This document shows, piece by piece, positions 45,431 through 56,067 of a stretch of DNA of 64,000 bases. The notes under the pieces were generated by a model, which was not told the DNA's origin, did no database searches, and worked only from the letters and a program-made list of their open reading frames with translations. The DNA lies in assembly GCF_034314085.1 (NCBI RefSeq), contig NZ_JAVIWI010000001.1:1736001-1800000 (forward strand), written 5' to 3'. This stretch comes from Undibacterium sp. 5I1. Its GTDB lineage: Bacteria > Pseudomonadota > Gammaproteobacteria > Burkholderiales > Burkholderiaceae_D. Both the position numbers and the translations under genes were made by a program. The number at the start of each line of letters is the position of its first letter. Position 1 is the stretch's first letter.

Positions 45431-47781
45431 TGAAAACCGCGCCAAAAAACCTCTTCTCCTTCCCTCGCTTCCGCCCTGATGTTGGCGGAGCCAAGGCTGC
45501 TCCTTTTTTACCGATGTCACGTGCCGAAATGGACACGCTGGGTTGGGATAGTTGTGACGTTATTTTGGTGACCGGTGACGCATACATTGATCACCCAAGT
45601 TTTGGCATGGCATTAGTGGGTCGCTTGTTGGAACAGCAGGGATTTCGCGTTGGGATTATCAGCCAGCCGGATTGGCATTCTGCCGATGATTTCCGTGTGC
45701 TAGGCAAGCCTAATTTATATTTTGGGATTACTGCGGGCAACATGGATTCGATGGTGAATCGCTATACCGCAGATCGCAAAATTCGTTCTGAAGATGCCTA
45801 CACACCAGATGGCGATTCCACCAAACGGCCAGACCGCGCAGTGGTTGTGTATTCACAGCGCGTGCGTGAAGCTTTCCCCGGTGTGAATGTCGTGATTGGC
45901 AGTATTGAGGCGAGTTTGCGCCGGATTGCCCATTACGATTATTGGTCCGATAAAGTAAAACGGTCTGTTTTGCCTGACTCTAAAGCGGACATTCTGTTGT
46001 TTGGCAATGCCGAGCGCGCGCTAGTAGATTTAACCCATCGTCTTGCTGCAGGTGAATCGATTAAAGAAATTCGTGATTTGCGTGGTACCGCATTTATGGT
46101 GCCGCGCGGCTGGTTGCCATCAGATGACTGGACTGAAATCAATTCCACCCGTATCGACACACCCGGCAAAGTCGAGCCGCATCCTGATCCGTATTACATG
46201 GCGCCTGAAAACGCCTCTTCATGCGAAACCAAAATTGCAGATAAAACTGCAGAACAAGCCGCACCCAAGGACGTCGTTCAACAGCAAGCGATACGCATCA
46301 TGAGTCGTGAAGAACGACAAGCGATGCTGAGGGAAAAATTGCATAAAACCGCAATCCGTTTGCCATCGTATGAATCAGTGTCAGAAGATCCTGTGATGTA
46401 TGCACATGCCTCCCGTGTGTTCCATCTGGAAGCCAATCCGGGCAATGCAAAATCCTTAATCCAAGGACATGGAGAACGCGATGTCTGGCTTAATCCGCCA
46501 CCGCTGCCGCTGGCAATGGATGAGATGGACGGCGTATTTGACCGTGCCTATGCACGTGCCCCTCATCCTAGTTATGGCAAGGCGCGCATTCCTGCATGGG
46601 AGATGATCCGTTTCTCCATCAACATCATGCGCGGTTGTTTTGGTGGCTGTACTTTCTGTTCGATTACAGAGCATGAAGGCCGGATTATACAAAGTCGCTC
46701 CGAGCCCTCTATCTTGCGTGAAATTGAAGAAATCCGCGATAAGACTAAGGGCTTCACCGGAACGATTTCTGACATGGGTGGACCAACTGCCAATATGTAT
46801 CGCTTAGCATGCAAAGATAAAACGATAGAAGAATCCTGCCGTCGTTTATCTTGCGTGTACCCGGGCATTTGCAGCAATCTGGGAACCGATCACAGCAAAC
46901 TGATTTCACTTTATCGCAAAGCGCGAGCTGTCCCTGGCATCAAAAAGGTATTGATCAGTTCCGGCTTGCGCTACGACCTGGCAGTGCGTTCGCCAGAGTA
47001 CGTCAAAGAATTGGTCACACATCATGTGGGCGGCTTACTTAAAATCGCACCAGAGCACACCGAAGCCAATACTTTATCCAAAATGATGAAGCCCGGGATT
47101 GGTGCTTATGACGAATTTAAGGCGATGTTCCAAAAGTATTCAAAAGAAGCAGGCAAAGAACAATATCTGATCCCCTATTTCATCGCGGCACATCCTGGCA
47201 CCACCGATGAAGATATGGTCAACCTCGCGTTGTGGCTGAAGAAAAACGACTTTAAGCTCGATCAGGTTCAGACCTTTATGCCAACGCCGATGGCGCTTGC
47301 GACGACGATGTATCACACCCGTAAAAATCCACTGAAAAAAGTGGACGAAAACTCGGAAGTAGTAGAAACCGCTCGCTCAGGCAAAATACGTAAATTCCAC
47401 AAAGCACTCTTACGCTACCAAGCACCAGAGAATTGGGAAATTGTCAAAGAAGGCTTACTCCGCATGGGACGTGGCGACCTGATCGGCAGCAGCGACAGAC
47501 ACCTGATACCGCCGCGCGCACCCGCAGTGCCAATAAAGGATACCGGCGTCAGCAACGGCCGCCGTATCGCAGCACCAAAAATGAATACCTTTGGTCAAAA
47601 ACCAGCGTTCGCAACACGAGGGGCTGGCGCGGGGATTAGTACGGTGGGCAAAATCATGCCAAAAACAGCGTCAAAAACGGCTACAAAAACAAGTACAAAT
47701 ATCGCATCAATAGCACGTCCGGCCTTGGCATTTCGCTCCGCCAAAACCAAACTTGCCGGCGCTAAGCCAGGACGCAAATAA
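45430..47781 (+). CDS. ygiQ: YgiQ-family radical SAM protein
   Basis: 783 residues. The radical SAM cluster motif is [18 protein letters not shown] with Cys403, Cys407 and Cys410. Upstream is the N-terminal DUF3362-type/UPF0313 domain ([30 protein letters not shown]) and [19 protein letters not shown]. Downstream is [19 protein letters not shown] and [17 protein letters not shown]. The reaction is unknown. The last ~80 residues are a basic Ala/Lys/Thr-rich tail (from about 705) that is unlikely to be folded. No ribosome site precedes the ATG. Confidence 0.92.
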   Translation: MKTAPKNLFSFPRFRPDVGGAKAAPFLPMSRAEMDTLGWDSCDVILVTGDAYIDHPSFGMALVGRLLEQQGFRVGIISQPDWHSADDFRVLGKPNLYFGITAGNMDSMVNRYTADRKIRSEDAYTPDGDSTKRPDRAVVVYSQRVREAFPGVNVVIGSIEASLRRIAHYDYWSDKVKRSVLPDSKADILLFGNAERALVDLTHRLAAGESIKEIRDLRGTAFMVPRGWLPSDDWTEINSTRIDTPGKVEPHPDPYYMAPENASSCETKIADKTAEQAAPKDVVQQQAIRIMSREERQAMLREKLHKTAIRLPSYESVSEDPVMYAHASRVFHLEANPGNAKSLIQGHGERDVWLNPPPLPLAMDEMDGVFDRAYARAPHPSYGKARIPAWEMIRFSINIMRGCFGGCTFCSITEHEGRIIQSRSEPSILREIEEIRDKTKGFTGTISDMGGPTANMYRLACKDKTIEESCRRLSCVYPGICSNLGTDHSKLISLYRKARAVPGIKKVLISSGLRYDLAVRSPEYVKELVTHHVGGLLKIAPEHTEANTLSKMMKPGIGAYDEFKAMFQKYSKEAGKEQYLIPYFIAAHPGTTDEDMVNLALWLKKNDFKLDQVQTFMPTPMALATTMYHTRKNPLKKVDENSEVVETARSGKIRKFHKALLRYQAPENWEIVKEGLLRMGRGDLIGSSDRHLIPPRAPAVPIKDTGVSNGRRIAAPKMNTFGQKPAFATRGAGAGISTVGKIMPKTASKTATKTSTNIASIARPALAFRSAKTKLAGAKPGRK

Positions 47782-47853
47782 GCATATGCATTACACAAAT
47801 CCTCCCGAGCTTCGTTGCTACACAGTTCTGGAAGATTTTAGCAAGCCCTAAAT

Positions 47854-47932
47854 ATACTCCCCTGCAAATTTCACTAATATGCCCTCACGCCCAGTTAATC
47901 TCTGGGCAATTAATATTACTACCAAGGAGTAT
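47854..47932 (+). repeat. ATACTCCC-type intergenic repeat, copy E (long subtype, compensated stem)
   Basis: 79 bp, ATACTCCCC to GGAGTAT, aligned without gaps to copy B. The central stem here is GCCCAG/CTGGGC; the T-A pair of the other copies is C-G and an extra G-C pair is added, so pairing is kept while the sequence changes. The element ends two bases from the stop codon of the dinG-type gene, between convergent genes. Confidence 0.88.
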
Positions 47933-47934
47933 AT

Positions 47935-49974
47935 CTATTGATCATTCTTAGGCGCATATACCAACTGTTTAAAAAAATTTTGCACGACGTTCAGTTCACG
48001 AGTACGGGTAAACGCAGGCAAGCTCTGCCAGATTCGTTTGCCATAGGGCTTAGAAATCAGACGCGGATCGCACAACATCAATACGCCTTTATCCGTCTCG
48101 TCCCGAATCAGTCGGCCTGCGCCCTGCTTCAGATTAATGATCGCCTCGGGCAGTTGATGATGCACAAAACCGTTCAAGCCTTTCTTCTCCATAGCCTCAA
48201 TACGCGCCGCCAACACCGGATCATCCGGTGGAGAAAACGGTAGTTTGTCGATCACGACCAGCGACAAAGCATCGCCACGCACATCAACGCCCTCCCAAAA
48301 ACTTTGACTTCCTATCAGTACCCCATTTCCAGCTGCGCGGAACCGGTCTAACAATTCAGTACGTCCGGCATCACCTTGGACAAATAAGGGGAAAGGCAAA
48401 TCACGTTGTTGAAATTCTTCCCGCAAGCGTTCAGCACAATGCTTGACTGCCTTAATCGTGGTGCACAATAAAAAGGTTTTACCGCCAGCAGCCTCGATGA
48501 CAGGTAAAGCGGCATCCACAACAGCGTCGGTATATTCTCGAGAATTGGGTTGCGGCATGCCTTCTGGTACGTACAAAATCCCTTGCTCGGCATAGTTAAA
48601 CGGACTAGGCCAGGTTCTTGCTGGTTCATTCCATAAGCCCATTTGTGACACAAAATGGGTAAAGTCATTTTTGACTGCCATCGTCGCCGAGGTAAAAATC
48701 CAGGTACGCGGCACCCCTTCTCGCTGTTTATTAAAAATCGGCGCTATCGATAACGGCGTCCGATGTAATTGCAAAGAAGTAGAAAACGCTTCTACCCACA
48801 GGACATAGTCGGCTTTTTCTAATTTATCCGCGACACCCGCATTAGTGGAATTGTTTTTTTGCGGCTCAGTTTCTTTCCAGTCATTGATTTTGCTGTTCAG
48901 ATCAATTGCACGGACGCGGCATTGCTCCAATGTCTCGGCACGGACAGCTTGTTTTTCCAGCACAGCGATCATGTCATCCATCGCATCTTTGAGCGTTTCT
49001 AAGGCAGGAAAAAACTCACTCGACGGCGCAATTTGCGACAATGATAAGCGCACTACGTCTTGTGGAAATGCGAGGCGCAAATCGCGTGCTGCACGCTCGA
49101 CCGGCCCCACCAGCTTAGCCCACTCGGCACCGTCACGGGCATGGGACAGGCCTTCTGCCAATACATCGCGACATAATTCCAAGATCTGCGAAGTAGATAT
49201 CGTTTCACCAAAAAATAGCGTCGCTGTATCTGGTAATTGATGTGCTTCATCAAAAATGACCGTGTTAGCAGAAGGCAGTAACTCGGCAATGCCCGTATCT
49301 TTTAAGGCTACGTCAGCAAAAAACAAATGATGGTTAACCACCACTACATCAGCCTGCTGCGCCTCTTTACGCGCCTTCATGACAAAACAATCCTGATAGT
49401 ACTGACATTCCGACCCCATGCAGGTGTCTTTAGTGGAGGTCACCAGATTCCAGACCGATGCGGTTTCTGGGACGCGCGCCAGCTCGGCTTTATCGCCGCT
49501 ACTGGTGGTTTTCATAAATCGGGAAATATCGCGCAGATAACCAACATCTTCACGCGATGTGAGACGTCCATTTTGCAACGTCCGCTCTAAGTGAAAATGA
49601 CACAAATAGTTGGCACGACCTTTGAGCAAAGCAATCGAGACGGGTGCTTTTAACACCTTTTTAATCATGGGAATATCTCGCAAGAACAACTGATCTTGCA
49701 AGTTTTTGGTGCCGGTAGAGACAATGACCTTACCGCCCCATAGTAAGGCCGGCGTCAAATAGGCGTAGGTTTTACCAGTACCAGTGCCAGCTTCTGCCAG
49801 CAAGGTTTTTTGACCGGAGATCGCGCTGGCAATCGCTTTTGCCATTTCGGTTTGCGCCTGACGCGGACGATATCCTTTAATCGAAGTACTTAAAGCGCCC
49901 GTCAATCCAAAAATCTGTTCAACTTCGTCGTCATGAATGCCCGGAGCATTCGTTTCTTGTGTCTGTTCAGTCAA
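47935..49974 (-). CDS. DinG/YoaA-type ATP-dependent DNA helicase (XPD-like)
   Basis: 679 residues. Walker A is EAGTGTGKTYAYLTPALLWG, motif II is FDEAHQLPD (DEAH) and a C-terminal helicase region contains GSQSFWEGVDVRG and QGAGRLIRDETDKGV. Between them are cysteines fitting an iron-sulfur ligand set (NYLCHFH, TKDTCMGSECQYYQDCFVMKA). This is the DinG/YoaA branch of 5'-3' SF2 helicases that clear R-loops and repair intermediates. The start is TTG 49974; the next in-frame Met is at residue 44, after conserved sequence. I cannot choose between DinG and YoaA names. Confidence 0.9.
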   Translation of the reverse strand: MTEQTQETNAPGIHDDEVEQIFGLTGALSTSIKGYRPRQAQTEMAKAIASAISGQKTLLAEAGTGTGKTYAYLTPALLWGGKVIVSTGTKNLQDQLFLRDIPMIKKVLKAPVSIALLKGRANYLCHFHLERTLQNGRLTSREDVGYLRDISRFMKTTSSGDKAELARVPETASVWNLVTSTKDTCMGSECQYYQDCFVMKARKEAQQADVVVVNHHLFFADVALKDTGIAELLPSANTVIFDEAHQLPDTATLFFGETISTSQILELCRDVLAEGLSHARDGAEWAKLVGPVERAARDLRLAFPQDVVRLSLSQIAPSSEFFPALETLKDAMDDMIAVLEKQAVRAETLEQCRVRAIDLNSKINDWKETEPQKNNSTNAGVADKLEKADYVLWVEAFSTSLQLHRTPLSIAPIFNKQREGVPRTWIFTSATMAVKNDFTHFVSQMGLWNEPARTWPSPFNYAEQGILYVPEGMPQPNSREYTDAVVDAALPVIEAAGGKTFLLCTTIKAVKHCAERLREEFQQRDLPFPLFVQGDAGRTELLDRFRAAGNGVLIGSQSFWEGVDVRGDALSLVVIDKLPFSPPDDPVLAARIEAMEKKGLNGFVHHQLPEAIINLKQGAGRLIRDETDKGVLMLCDPRLISKPYGKRIWQSLPAFTRTRELNVVQNFFKQLVYAPKNDQ

Positions 49975-50092
49975 AATAAAAGGTGCCAGTGATGTCGGTG
50001 ATGACGATGTGCGTGAAGATCAAACGTGTATAAATGATAGCCCCAGAGTCGATTTCTATTTTAACTTTCGCGAGTGCAAAAAAAATAAGGTA

Positions 50093-50293
50093 TCAAGCAG
50101 GTACATCTGGCATCATTTGCATTTTTAAAAGAGTAATATGATCCTTGAGTTGTAATTTACGTTTTTTAAGCCGACGTAATTGCAATTCGTCATGATTAAT
50201 ATCTTTAATCAAGGTATCAATTACGATATCTAAGTCACGATGTTCGACTTCCAGCTCGATAATGCGCTGTTGTATTTGTTCTGGATGGCTCAT
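50093..50293 (-). CDS. YdcH-family small protein (DUF465)
   Basis: 66 residues, the size of DUF465/YdcH. It is one long amphipathic helix pair: RIIELEVEHRDLDIVIDTLI, a short turn, then DELQLRRLKKRKLQLKDHI. The LKKRKLxLKD ending is the family hallmark. Function unknown; conserved across proteobacteria. It is the only gene between the helicase and the phosphatase. Confidence 0.85.
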   Translation of the reverse strand: MSHPEQIQQRIIELEVEHRDLDIVIDTLIKDINHDELQLRRLKKRKLQLKDHITLLKMQMMPDVPA

Positions 50294-50411
50294 AGTCGTC
50301 CGGTTGCGAGTAGAATGAAGTTTAATTTGGGCAACAGTATTCGTGAAAATTGTTTATCATCAATTATTACTGCTTATTACTGATTTACATTAGTTTAATC
50401 TACCAATACGT

Positions 50412-51212
50412 ATGAGCCAATATAAGATCGAAGCTGGCACCGGACAACACATTGGTGACAGGAAAGAACAACAGGACAGAGCTGCCTTATTCGCTGCACC
50501 GCATGCCCCTGGCTATATGATGGCAGTGGTAGCTGATGGCATGGGCGGCAAGAGTGGCGGTGCGTTAGCGGCAGAACAGGTGATTCGCACTTCAAAATTT
50601 TTGTTTGATGAATTTTATCCTACTAACGACGTAAAACAATTATTAGAAAGCATCGTTAATGAAGCCCATACGATTATTAAACTTAGTGGCGTTTCATCTG
50701 AAAAAGAACCTCACAGTACATTTGTCGCGCTGGTCATTACTCCTAATAAAGAGGCAATTTGGGCATATGCTGGGGATTCTCGTTTATATCGCTTTAGTGG
50801 CCCTAACTTTGCTGAAAGAACCAAAGATCACTCCTACGTTGAACGCTTGGTTGACGAAGGGAAAATCACTGCAGAAGAAGCCAAGACCCATCGTATGTCA
50901 AATATTTTGGTCAATGTTTTAGGTTCAAGCACAACCGCCCCTTATATCGGTTTTGGACAACGTAGTGATTTAAAAACAGGTGACTCTTTTCTGATTTGCT
51001 CTGACGGGCTTTGGCATTATTTTACTGATGCAGAATTGTCCGCCGCAGTTGCAGCGAATACCCCACGTCAGGCATCTGAACTACTCATCAGAAAAGCACG
51101 TGAAAGATCAGATGGTCATGGTGATAACTGTACCTTTGCGATCGTAAAACTGGTAGAACAACCCGAAGAAGTCAAAACCTATGTAGTGCAGAAAATGCGA
51201 CGTGCCGTGTAA
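50412..51212 (+). CDS. PP2C-family protein serine/threonine phosphatase
   Basis: 266 residues. Metal-binding motifs of PP2C: RKEQQDRAAL (Asp22), VVADGMGGKSGG (Asp42-Gly43), LICSDGLWHYFTD and DGHGDNCTFAIVKL. It removes phosphate from Ser/Thr with Mn or Mg. Bacterial members often counter a Ser/Thr kinase or a type VI secretion regulator; no kinase is adjacent. A strong terminator follows. Confidence 0.92.
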   Translation: MSQYKIEAGTGQHIGDRKEQQDRAALFAAPHAPGYMMAVVADGMGGKSGGALAAEQVIRTSKFLFDEFYPTNDVKQLLESIVNEAHTIIKLSGVSSEKEPHSTFVALVITPNKEAIWAYAGDSRLYRFSGPNFAERTKDHSYVERLVDEGKITAEEAKTHRMSNILVNVLGSSTTAPYIGFGQRSDLKTGDSFLICSDGLWHYFTDAELSAAVAANTPRQASELLIRKARERSDGHGDNCTFAIVKLVEQPEEVKTYVVQKMRRAV

Positions 51213-51240
51213 GTTTGGTATTTGCAAACGTAATTACCTC

Positions 51241-51287
51241 AACAAAAAACGGTGACTTTCAATTTTGAGAGTCGCCGTTTTTTTGTT
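51241..51287 (+). terminator. intrinsic terminator after the PP2C gene
   Basis: AACAAAAAACGGTGACT pairs with AGTCGCCGTTTTTTTGTT around a TTCAATTTTGAG top, with one G-T pair, 29 nt after the stop. Confidence 0.85.
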
Positions 51288-51375
51288 GATCAATTCTTTT
51301 TAAAGCAAACACTTTCAATCCTGAAAAGAGTGGTCTCGATTTAGCTTTTATTTTCTCGAACTTATTTCTTCATCA

Positions 51376-52023
51376 TTATTTCTTTATACTAGCCATCAAC
51401 ACTTGATTGGCTTTTCTGTCGGCGTTAATTGTTTGCATATGAGGACGCTCAGAAATCATTTTGACATAATCGCGTACTGGCAAATCAGCTAAAAAATCTC
51501 GTCCATAAATCGCTTTGGTCGCCATTGATACCAAAGGAAAATGTACCGCTGCGGCACAATCGGCCATCGTAAATTCATCTCCGGCGACAAACGGAGCAAA
51601 CTTAAGCATGGGTGTTAAAGCGTTGATATTACGCGTCAATTGTTTCTCAACTTTGAGCTTAACCTCATCTGACACCTTACCGCCAAAAAATGCCTCTGCA
51701 TATAATTCGCGAGCGACTAGCTCAAGATGCAACTCTAAAAAAGTAATGAGCTCTTTTACTTTTGCCGCAGCAAAAACATCTTTAGGAATTAAAGGATGCG
51801 CAGGATAAGTCACTTCCAGATAGTCCAAAATATTTTGGGATTCGCACAATGAGCCTTGATCAGTCTGAATAAAAGGCACTTTACCCAATGGAGAACGAGC
51901 CAGCAACTCTGGAGAGCGATCAGTCCAGACTAAAACCTCTTCAAAAGGAATCTGCTTTTCCAGAAGTGCTAATTTGACTTTGTTGTAATAATTACTGACT
52001 GCAAACCCACATAATTTAATCAT
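51376..52023 (-). CDS. glutathione S-transferase family protein
   Basis: 215 residues. The N-terminal thioredoxin fold has FAVSNYYNKVKLALLEKQIPFEEV, GKVPFIQTDQGSLCESQNILDYLE, containing the cis-Pro and the glutamate-serine pair (ES) that binds the glutathione gamma-glutamyl group. The all-helical C-terminal domain includes FVAGDEFTMADCAAAVHFPL, with the N-capping motif Thr-x-x-Asp. Substrate class unknown. It is leftward, alone, with 146 nt to the FimV-like gene upstream. Confidence 0.9.
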   Translation of the reverse strand: MIKLCGFAVSNYYNKVKLALLEKQIPFEEVLVWTDRSPELLARSPLGKVPFIQTDQGSLCESQNILDYLEVTYPAHPLIPKDVFAAAKVKELITFLELHLELVARELYAEAFFGGKVSDEVKLKVEKQLTRNINALTPMLKFAPFVAGDEFTMADCAAAVHFPLVSMATKAIYGRDFLADLPVRDYVKMISERPHMQTINADRKANQVLMASIKK

Positions 52024-52169
52024 TTGTCACCTAGTTCTAGTTAGATTTTGTTTAGCTTGCTAGCAGCTACATTGCCACTCTTTGTCGTACTAAAGTAGCG
52101 GCTTCATTACTACATCTTGCAGGGTAATTTTGCATGCGACCAAATACAGTCATTTGTTCTTGTTTTGGA

Positions 52170-54107
52170 TTATGTTTTCTTTTGGAAATCGATTGATTCA
52201 AAATTAATCGTGTGCGTGTCATTGTTTGGAATATTCGAGTCTACTGGAGTATTTTTATCTAAAGCGCTAGCATCATGTGCGCTAATCCAACCACTGCCCG
52301 TTGCGCCGCCGAGCGCCTTTGTCCTCTCTAATTCATGTGCGATCGCAATCAACAATAAAATATCACGATACACAGGCAATTCAAATCCCATGCGCTTGCC
52401 GTCTCTGTCATCAACTAATAAACTTTGCAGGAAAGGCAATATGTCATTACCACCCCACATCGAACAAATACGCTCGGTCAAATGAATAAAATCTTCTAGC
52501 TGGCGACTCTCAATAGTAGCGGGGTCAATCTCAAACTCAGGAATATTTGCATTGAAGTGGAGAATAAAACGGCTACGAAGGATATCGTATTTTTCCCTGT
52601 CATTTACAGAGCGATACAGATCTAACAAATACAGCCAAGGTACAGGAGAATCAGGATGCTCGACGTCTGCTTGTGGCTCAAGTATCTCGATGGCCCGGTG
52701 CGGATCATTGACAGAAATCCAGAACTCAGCCTCTTGCGTCACATCTGAAATTTCTTCTACTTTGACAGAGGTACCTCGAGTAGAAAAAAAGTTAAAGGTG
52801 CTGCTGTTGCTTTCTTCCAGCGTCGGTGTTCTAGTAGAAACACGCTGAGTATTCTGATCTGCGATAGGCCAAGTAGTATCTAGATTATCGGTGGGGGCTT
52901 CGAGCTTATTGAGGTGTGAATCTTTAGAATTCATCTCATAAGTTTGATAAGTAGCCACACCATTCGTGTCATAAGATGCCTGCACGCTATTCACTATTTC
53001 TTCTATATTTTTCTTAGGCTCGGCATTTTTTTGCGCGTTTTGTTCCCACCAAGAAAATTCAGCACGTTTATGCAGGCGATTAATATAAACAATCAACATA
53101 CCAATGATGAGAGCGCCAGCCAGAATAAAAGCAGACAGACCAATCACCCAATTACGAGAAAAACTACTGTCTTTCATATCTTCTAGCGCTACTTTGTCGA
53201 CCTGACTTTGCTTTTTTAATTGTGCGGCCTCCATTTGCAATGCCTGTATTTTTTGCTCCCTTGCCTTTAACTGTGCCTCAGATTCTACATCGGTGTTATC
53301 CCCACGCAACAATGCCGCAAAATGAGCCTGAGCAGCACGTAACTCAGCCATGTTGCTAGCGCTTTGTTGTTCTAATGGGGCAGAAGATAAACTATCGCTT
53401 AGATGTAAACCTTGTTGCGGTAAAACAATGGAATCATCAGATAACTTTAAGACGTCTTTATGTTCTTTAGCAAGTTTTTTGCTCGCTTTTGTCGATAAAG
53501 CAGGCGCTGAACGCGAAAACTCTTTACTGAAACTCGCTTCGTTTTTTGGCGAAGTACTAATTACGGGTTTGTTTTTTTTCCTCACAACTGACTGATCTTG
53601 GGTCGGCTCTTTGGAGCTTGCTGACAATGGCACTGAAGGTAAGGATATTGGCGAACTGCCCTCGGCAGCATTAAATTGCGGAGGGTCGAGCAACACCATG
53701 TATTCACGATGTAGCTGTACCTCACAAGCGACATCTACCGTTATCTTGATGGCAGGTTCTGATAAGCCCTTGCGAGAAATAATTTGAACCAACTTATTGG
53801 AGCCAACCTGGTTCAGCGAAGTAGTCGCTGCCGCTAAAAATCCACCATCGGCTGAGTCAATTTTAGCTGTAATGCAGGATTGATTAATGTTGCTGTCTGT
53901 TCCAAGCAAATTAACCGTAGCGCTAAGAGGCTGCCCCAAACCGGACTTAACACGCAATTCGCCTAACCCAAGGGCGTGAGCAGGAGTCGCAGCATTGAGA
54001 AGCAATGCCACAAGCAAAAATACAAGTAACAAAAATCGGTTGGTTCGAAGAAAAATGATAATACCTCGGTAATCGTCAAATCTTAAAATACGGCAAAAGC
54101 GAGTCAA
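52170..54107 (-). CDS. FimV-like protein (short form)
   Basis: 645 residues from TTG 54107, which has AAGGA six bases upstream. A long signal (about 25-46, ends PAHA-LGLGEL) precedes the FimV N-terminal domain: LGELRVKSGLGQPLSATVNL, and later AIKITVDVACEVQLHREYMVLLDPP. There is no LysM domain that I can see after it. A coiled coil (about 265-312) leads to one membrane helix (about 316-340), an acidic linker, and the TPR-like C-terminal region with EAEFWISVNDPHRAIEILEP and YLLDLYRSVNDREKYDIL. FimV proteins organise cell-pole and type IV pilus functions. This one is shorter than the 900-residue relatives. Confidence 0.85.
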   Translation of the reverse strand: MTRFCRILRFDDYRGIIIFLRTNRFLLLVFLLVALLLNAATPAHALGLGELRVKSGLGQPLSATVNLLGTDSNINQSCITAKIDSADGGFLAAATTSLNQVGSNKLVQIISRKGLSEPAIKITVDVACEVQLHREYMVLLDPPQFNAAEGSSPISLPSVPLSASSKEPTQDQSVVRKKNKPVISTSPKNEASFSKEFSRSAPALSTKASKKLAKEHKDVLKLSDDSIVLPQQGLHLSDSLSSAPLEQQSASNMAELRAAQAHFAALLRGDNTDVESEAQLKAREQKIQALQMEAAQLKKQSQVDKVALEDMKDSSFSRNWVIGLSAFILAGALIIGMLIVYINRLHKRAEFSWWEQNAQKNAEPKKNIEEIVNSVQASYDTNGVATYQTYEMNSKDSHLNKLEAPTDNLDTTWPIADQNTQRVSTRTPTLEESNSSTFNFFSTRGTSVKVEEISDVTQEAEFWISVNDPHRAIEILEPQADVEHPDSPVPWLYLLDLYRSVNDREKYDILRSRFILHFNANIPEFEIDPATIESRQLEDFIHLTERICSMWGGNDILPFLQSLLVDDRDGKRMGFELPVYRDILLLIAIAHELERTKALGGATGSGWISAHDASALDKNTPVDSNIPNNDTHTINFESIDFQKKT

Positions 54108-54305
54108 GCCACATCCTTATATAGTAAGAATATTACTTGCTTTATAACAAACACAGAAGTCAATCTCAGAAGAAAGTCAGATAAGGGGTTCAATTTCAAC
54201 TTATTTATCAATTTAAGCAACAAAATCAATTCAATTAATTGCCGACCAGAAACTTAAGCTCAGTGTTATTGGGTGTTAAGAAGTGAGCTCAGAAGTTAGT
54301 GAATT

Positions 54306-55070
54306 TCAGCCTACTTTTGATTCCAATATTTTTTTCGCAATACCTCTAAGTATATTCACTTCTTCCGCCTCTAGTTGAGCACGAGAAAATAAGCGTTTAA
54401 GTCTTGGCATCAATTTTTTAGGGTGGGCGGGATCAAGGAAATTAATTGCAATCAAAGCTTTCTCCAAATGCACGTACATACCCTCAATATCATCAGCGGA
54501 TGCCATTGCACCTTGAAAACCAATATCCGTTGTTGGCATCTTGTCGCCTATTTCAGCAATCCGGCACTCATACGCAAGCAATTGCACGGCTTGCGCCAGG
54601 TTCAGTGAGGAATAATCAGGATTAGCAGGGATATTGATCAAGGCATTGCACTTAACCACGATCTCGTTAGGCAAGCCGAAACGCTCATTACCAAACACCA
54701 AGGCAACAGGTCCGGATAATTCAGCGCTGTGTGTTAAACGCTGTGCGACCTCGCGCGGCGTGCAGATCGGCGGGGAAAATTCTCGTAGTCTGGCGCTGAC
54801 AGCAGCAACAAATTGGCAGCCCGATAAAGCCGCATCGATCGAATCCACGATTTGAGCAGAATCCAGAACATCTTGTGCCCCGCTGGCAAACGCGATGGCG
54901 TCAGGATTGCTTAATGCATCAGGAAAGCGTGGATTAACCAGGACAAGCTCAGCAAAACCCATGGTTTTTATTGCACGAGCTACTGCGCCGATATTGCCAG
55001 GATGGCTAGTTTCTACCATGACAAAGCGCAGGCGTTTGAAAAGAGATGTATTAGTTTGGAGCAAGTTCAT
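54306..55070 (-). CDS. trmJ: tRNA (Cm32/Um32) methyltransferase TrmJ
   Basis: 254 residues. SPOUT methyltransferase with RFVMVETSHPGNIGAVARAIKTMGF at the start and the trefoil-knot motifs VALVFGNERFGLPNEIV and NPDYSSLNLAQAVQLLAYE. It 2'-O-methylates position 32 of certain tRNAs with SAM. A C-terminal tail (RLFSRAQLEAEEVNILRGI) is typical of TrmJ. It is divergent from suhB with a 165-nt shared region, an arrangement common in proteobacteria. Confidence 0.93.
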   Translation of the reverse strand: MNLLQTNTSLFKRLRFVMVETSHPGNIGAVARAIKTMGFAELVLVNPRFPDALSNPDAIAFASGAQDVLDSAQIVDSIDAALSGCQFVAAVSARLREFSPPICTPREVAQRLTHSAELSGPVALVFGNERFGLPNEIVVKCNALINIPANPDYSSLNLAQAVQLLAYECRIAEIGDKMPTTDIGFQGAMASADDIEGMYVHLEKALIAINFLDPAHPKKLMPRLKRLFSRAQLEAEEVNILRGIAKKILESKVG

Positions 55071-55235
55071 TTAAAATAGTGTTATTACGCGTTAATCTGT
55101 GCGGTTTATTTGCCGCGGTGATATGTTTTATGGTTACACGCGACGCTCTTTAATTCATTTTTGTGCGACATCTTACTTGCAAACATCGTTATTGATGTGT
55201 GCATCGACAATGCCGCCATTTTAACGGAAACCCTT

Positions 55236-56033
55236 ATGCACCCAATGCTCAATACGGCAATTAAAGCCGCTCGCCGTGGCGCGACTATTATCAGCCGCGC
55301 TTCCTTCGACCTAGATCGCGTACAGGTCTCGGAAAAACAATATAACGATTTTGTGACCGAAGTAGATCGTGCTGCTGAAGCTGCCATCATTGAGGTGCTG
55401 ACCACTGCCTATCCAGATCATGCGATTCTGGCAGAAGAGTCCGGGGCTTCCGCCAATTTACACGACGAGAACGACAACGTCTGGATCATCGATCCGCTCG
55501 ACGGCACCACCAACTTCATCCACGGTTTTCCACAATATTGCGTCTCAATCGCTCTGCAACAACGCGGCGTAATTACGCAAGCGGTTGTGTATGACCCTGT
55601 CCGCAACGAAATGTTCACTGCCAGCAAAGGCGCGGGTGCCTTTCTGAACGACAAACGTATCCGCGTTACCCGCTGCGACAAAATCGCGGATGCGCTGATC
55701 GGCACGGGCTTCCCTTCCCGCGACTTTTCCAATCTGGACGAGTACGTAGAAATGTTCAAAATCATGACGACCAAATGCCAGGGATTGAGAAGAGCTGGCG
55801 CGGCAGCCTTGGATTTAGCCTATGTTGCATCAGGTCGTCTGGACGGCTTTTTTGAAAAAGGTCTGGCACCGTGGGATATCGCTGCCGGCTCCTTGTTAGT
55901 AACAGAAGCTGGCGGAATCGTCGGCACCTTCTCTGGCGACAGCGATTATTTGCACAAAGGCGACGTACTTGCGGGTACACCAAAAGTATTCGGCCAGATG
56001 GTCGGCGCTTTCCAACCGTTTTCAGTCAAATAA
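55236..56033 (+). CDS. suhB: inositol-1-monophosphatase SuhB
   Basis: 265 residues from ATG 55236 ([15 protein letters not shown]), matching SuhB length; an earlier in-frame ATG at 55161 adds 25 residues that do not fit. Metal-binding motifs are [25 protein letters not shown] and [18 protein letters not shown]. SuhB hydrolyses inositol monophosphate and in E. coli also acts in rRNA antitermination. Repeat copy F and rhlE follow. Confidence 0.93.
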   Translation: MHPMLNTAIKAARRGATIISRASFDLDRVQVSEKQYNDFVTEVDRAAEAAIIEVLTTAYPDHAILAEESGASANLHDENDNVWIIDPLDGTTNFIHGFPQYCVSIALQQRGVITQAVVYDPVRNEMFTASKGAGAFLNDKRIRVTRCDKIADALIGTGFPSRDFSNLDEYVEMFKIMTTKCQGLRRAGAAALDLAYVASGRLDGFFEKGLAPWDIAAGSLLVTEAGGIVGTFSGDSDYLHKGDVLAGTPKVFGQMVGAFQPFSVK

Positions 56034-56067
56034 GTAAATAGCTCTTTCAATAAAGACAGAAAAAAAA

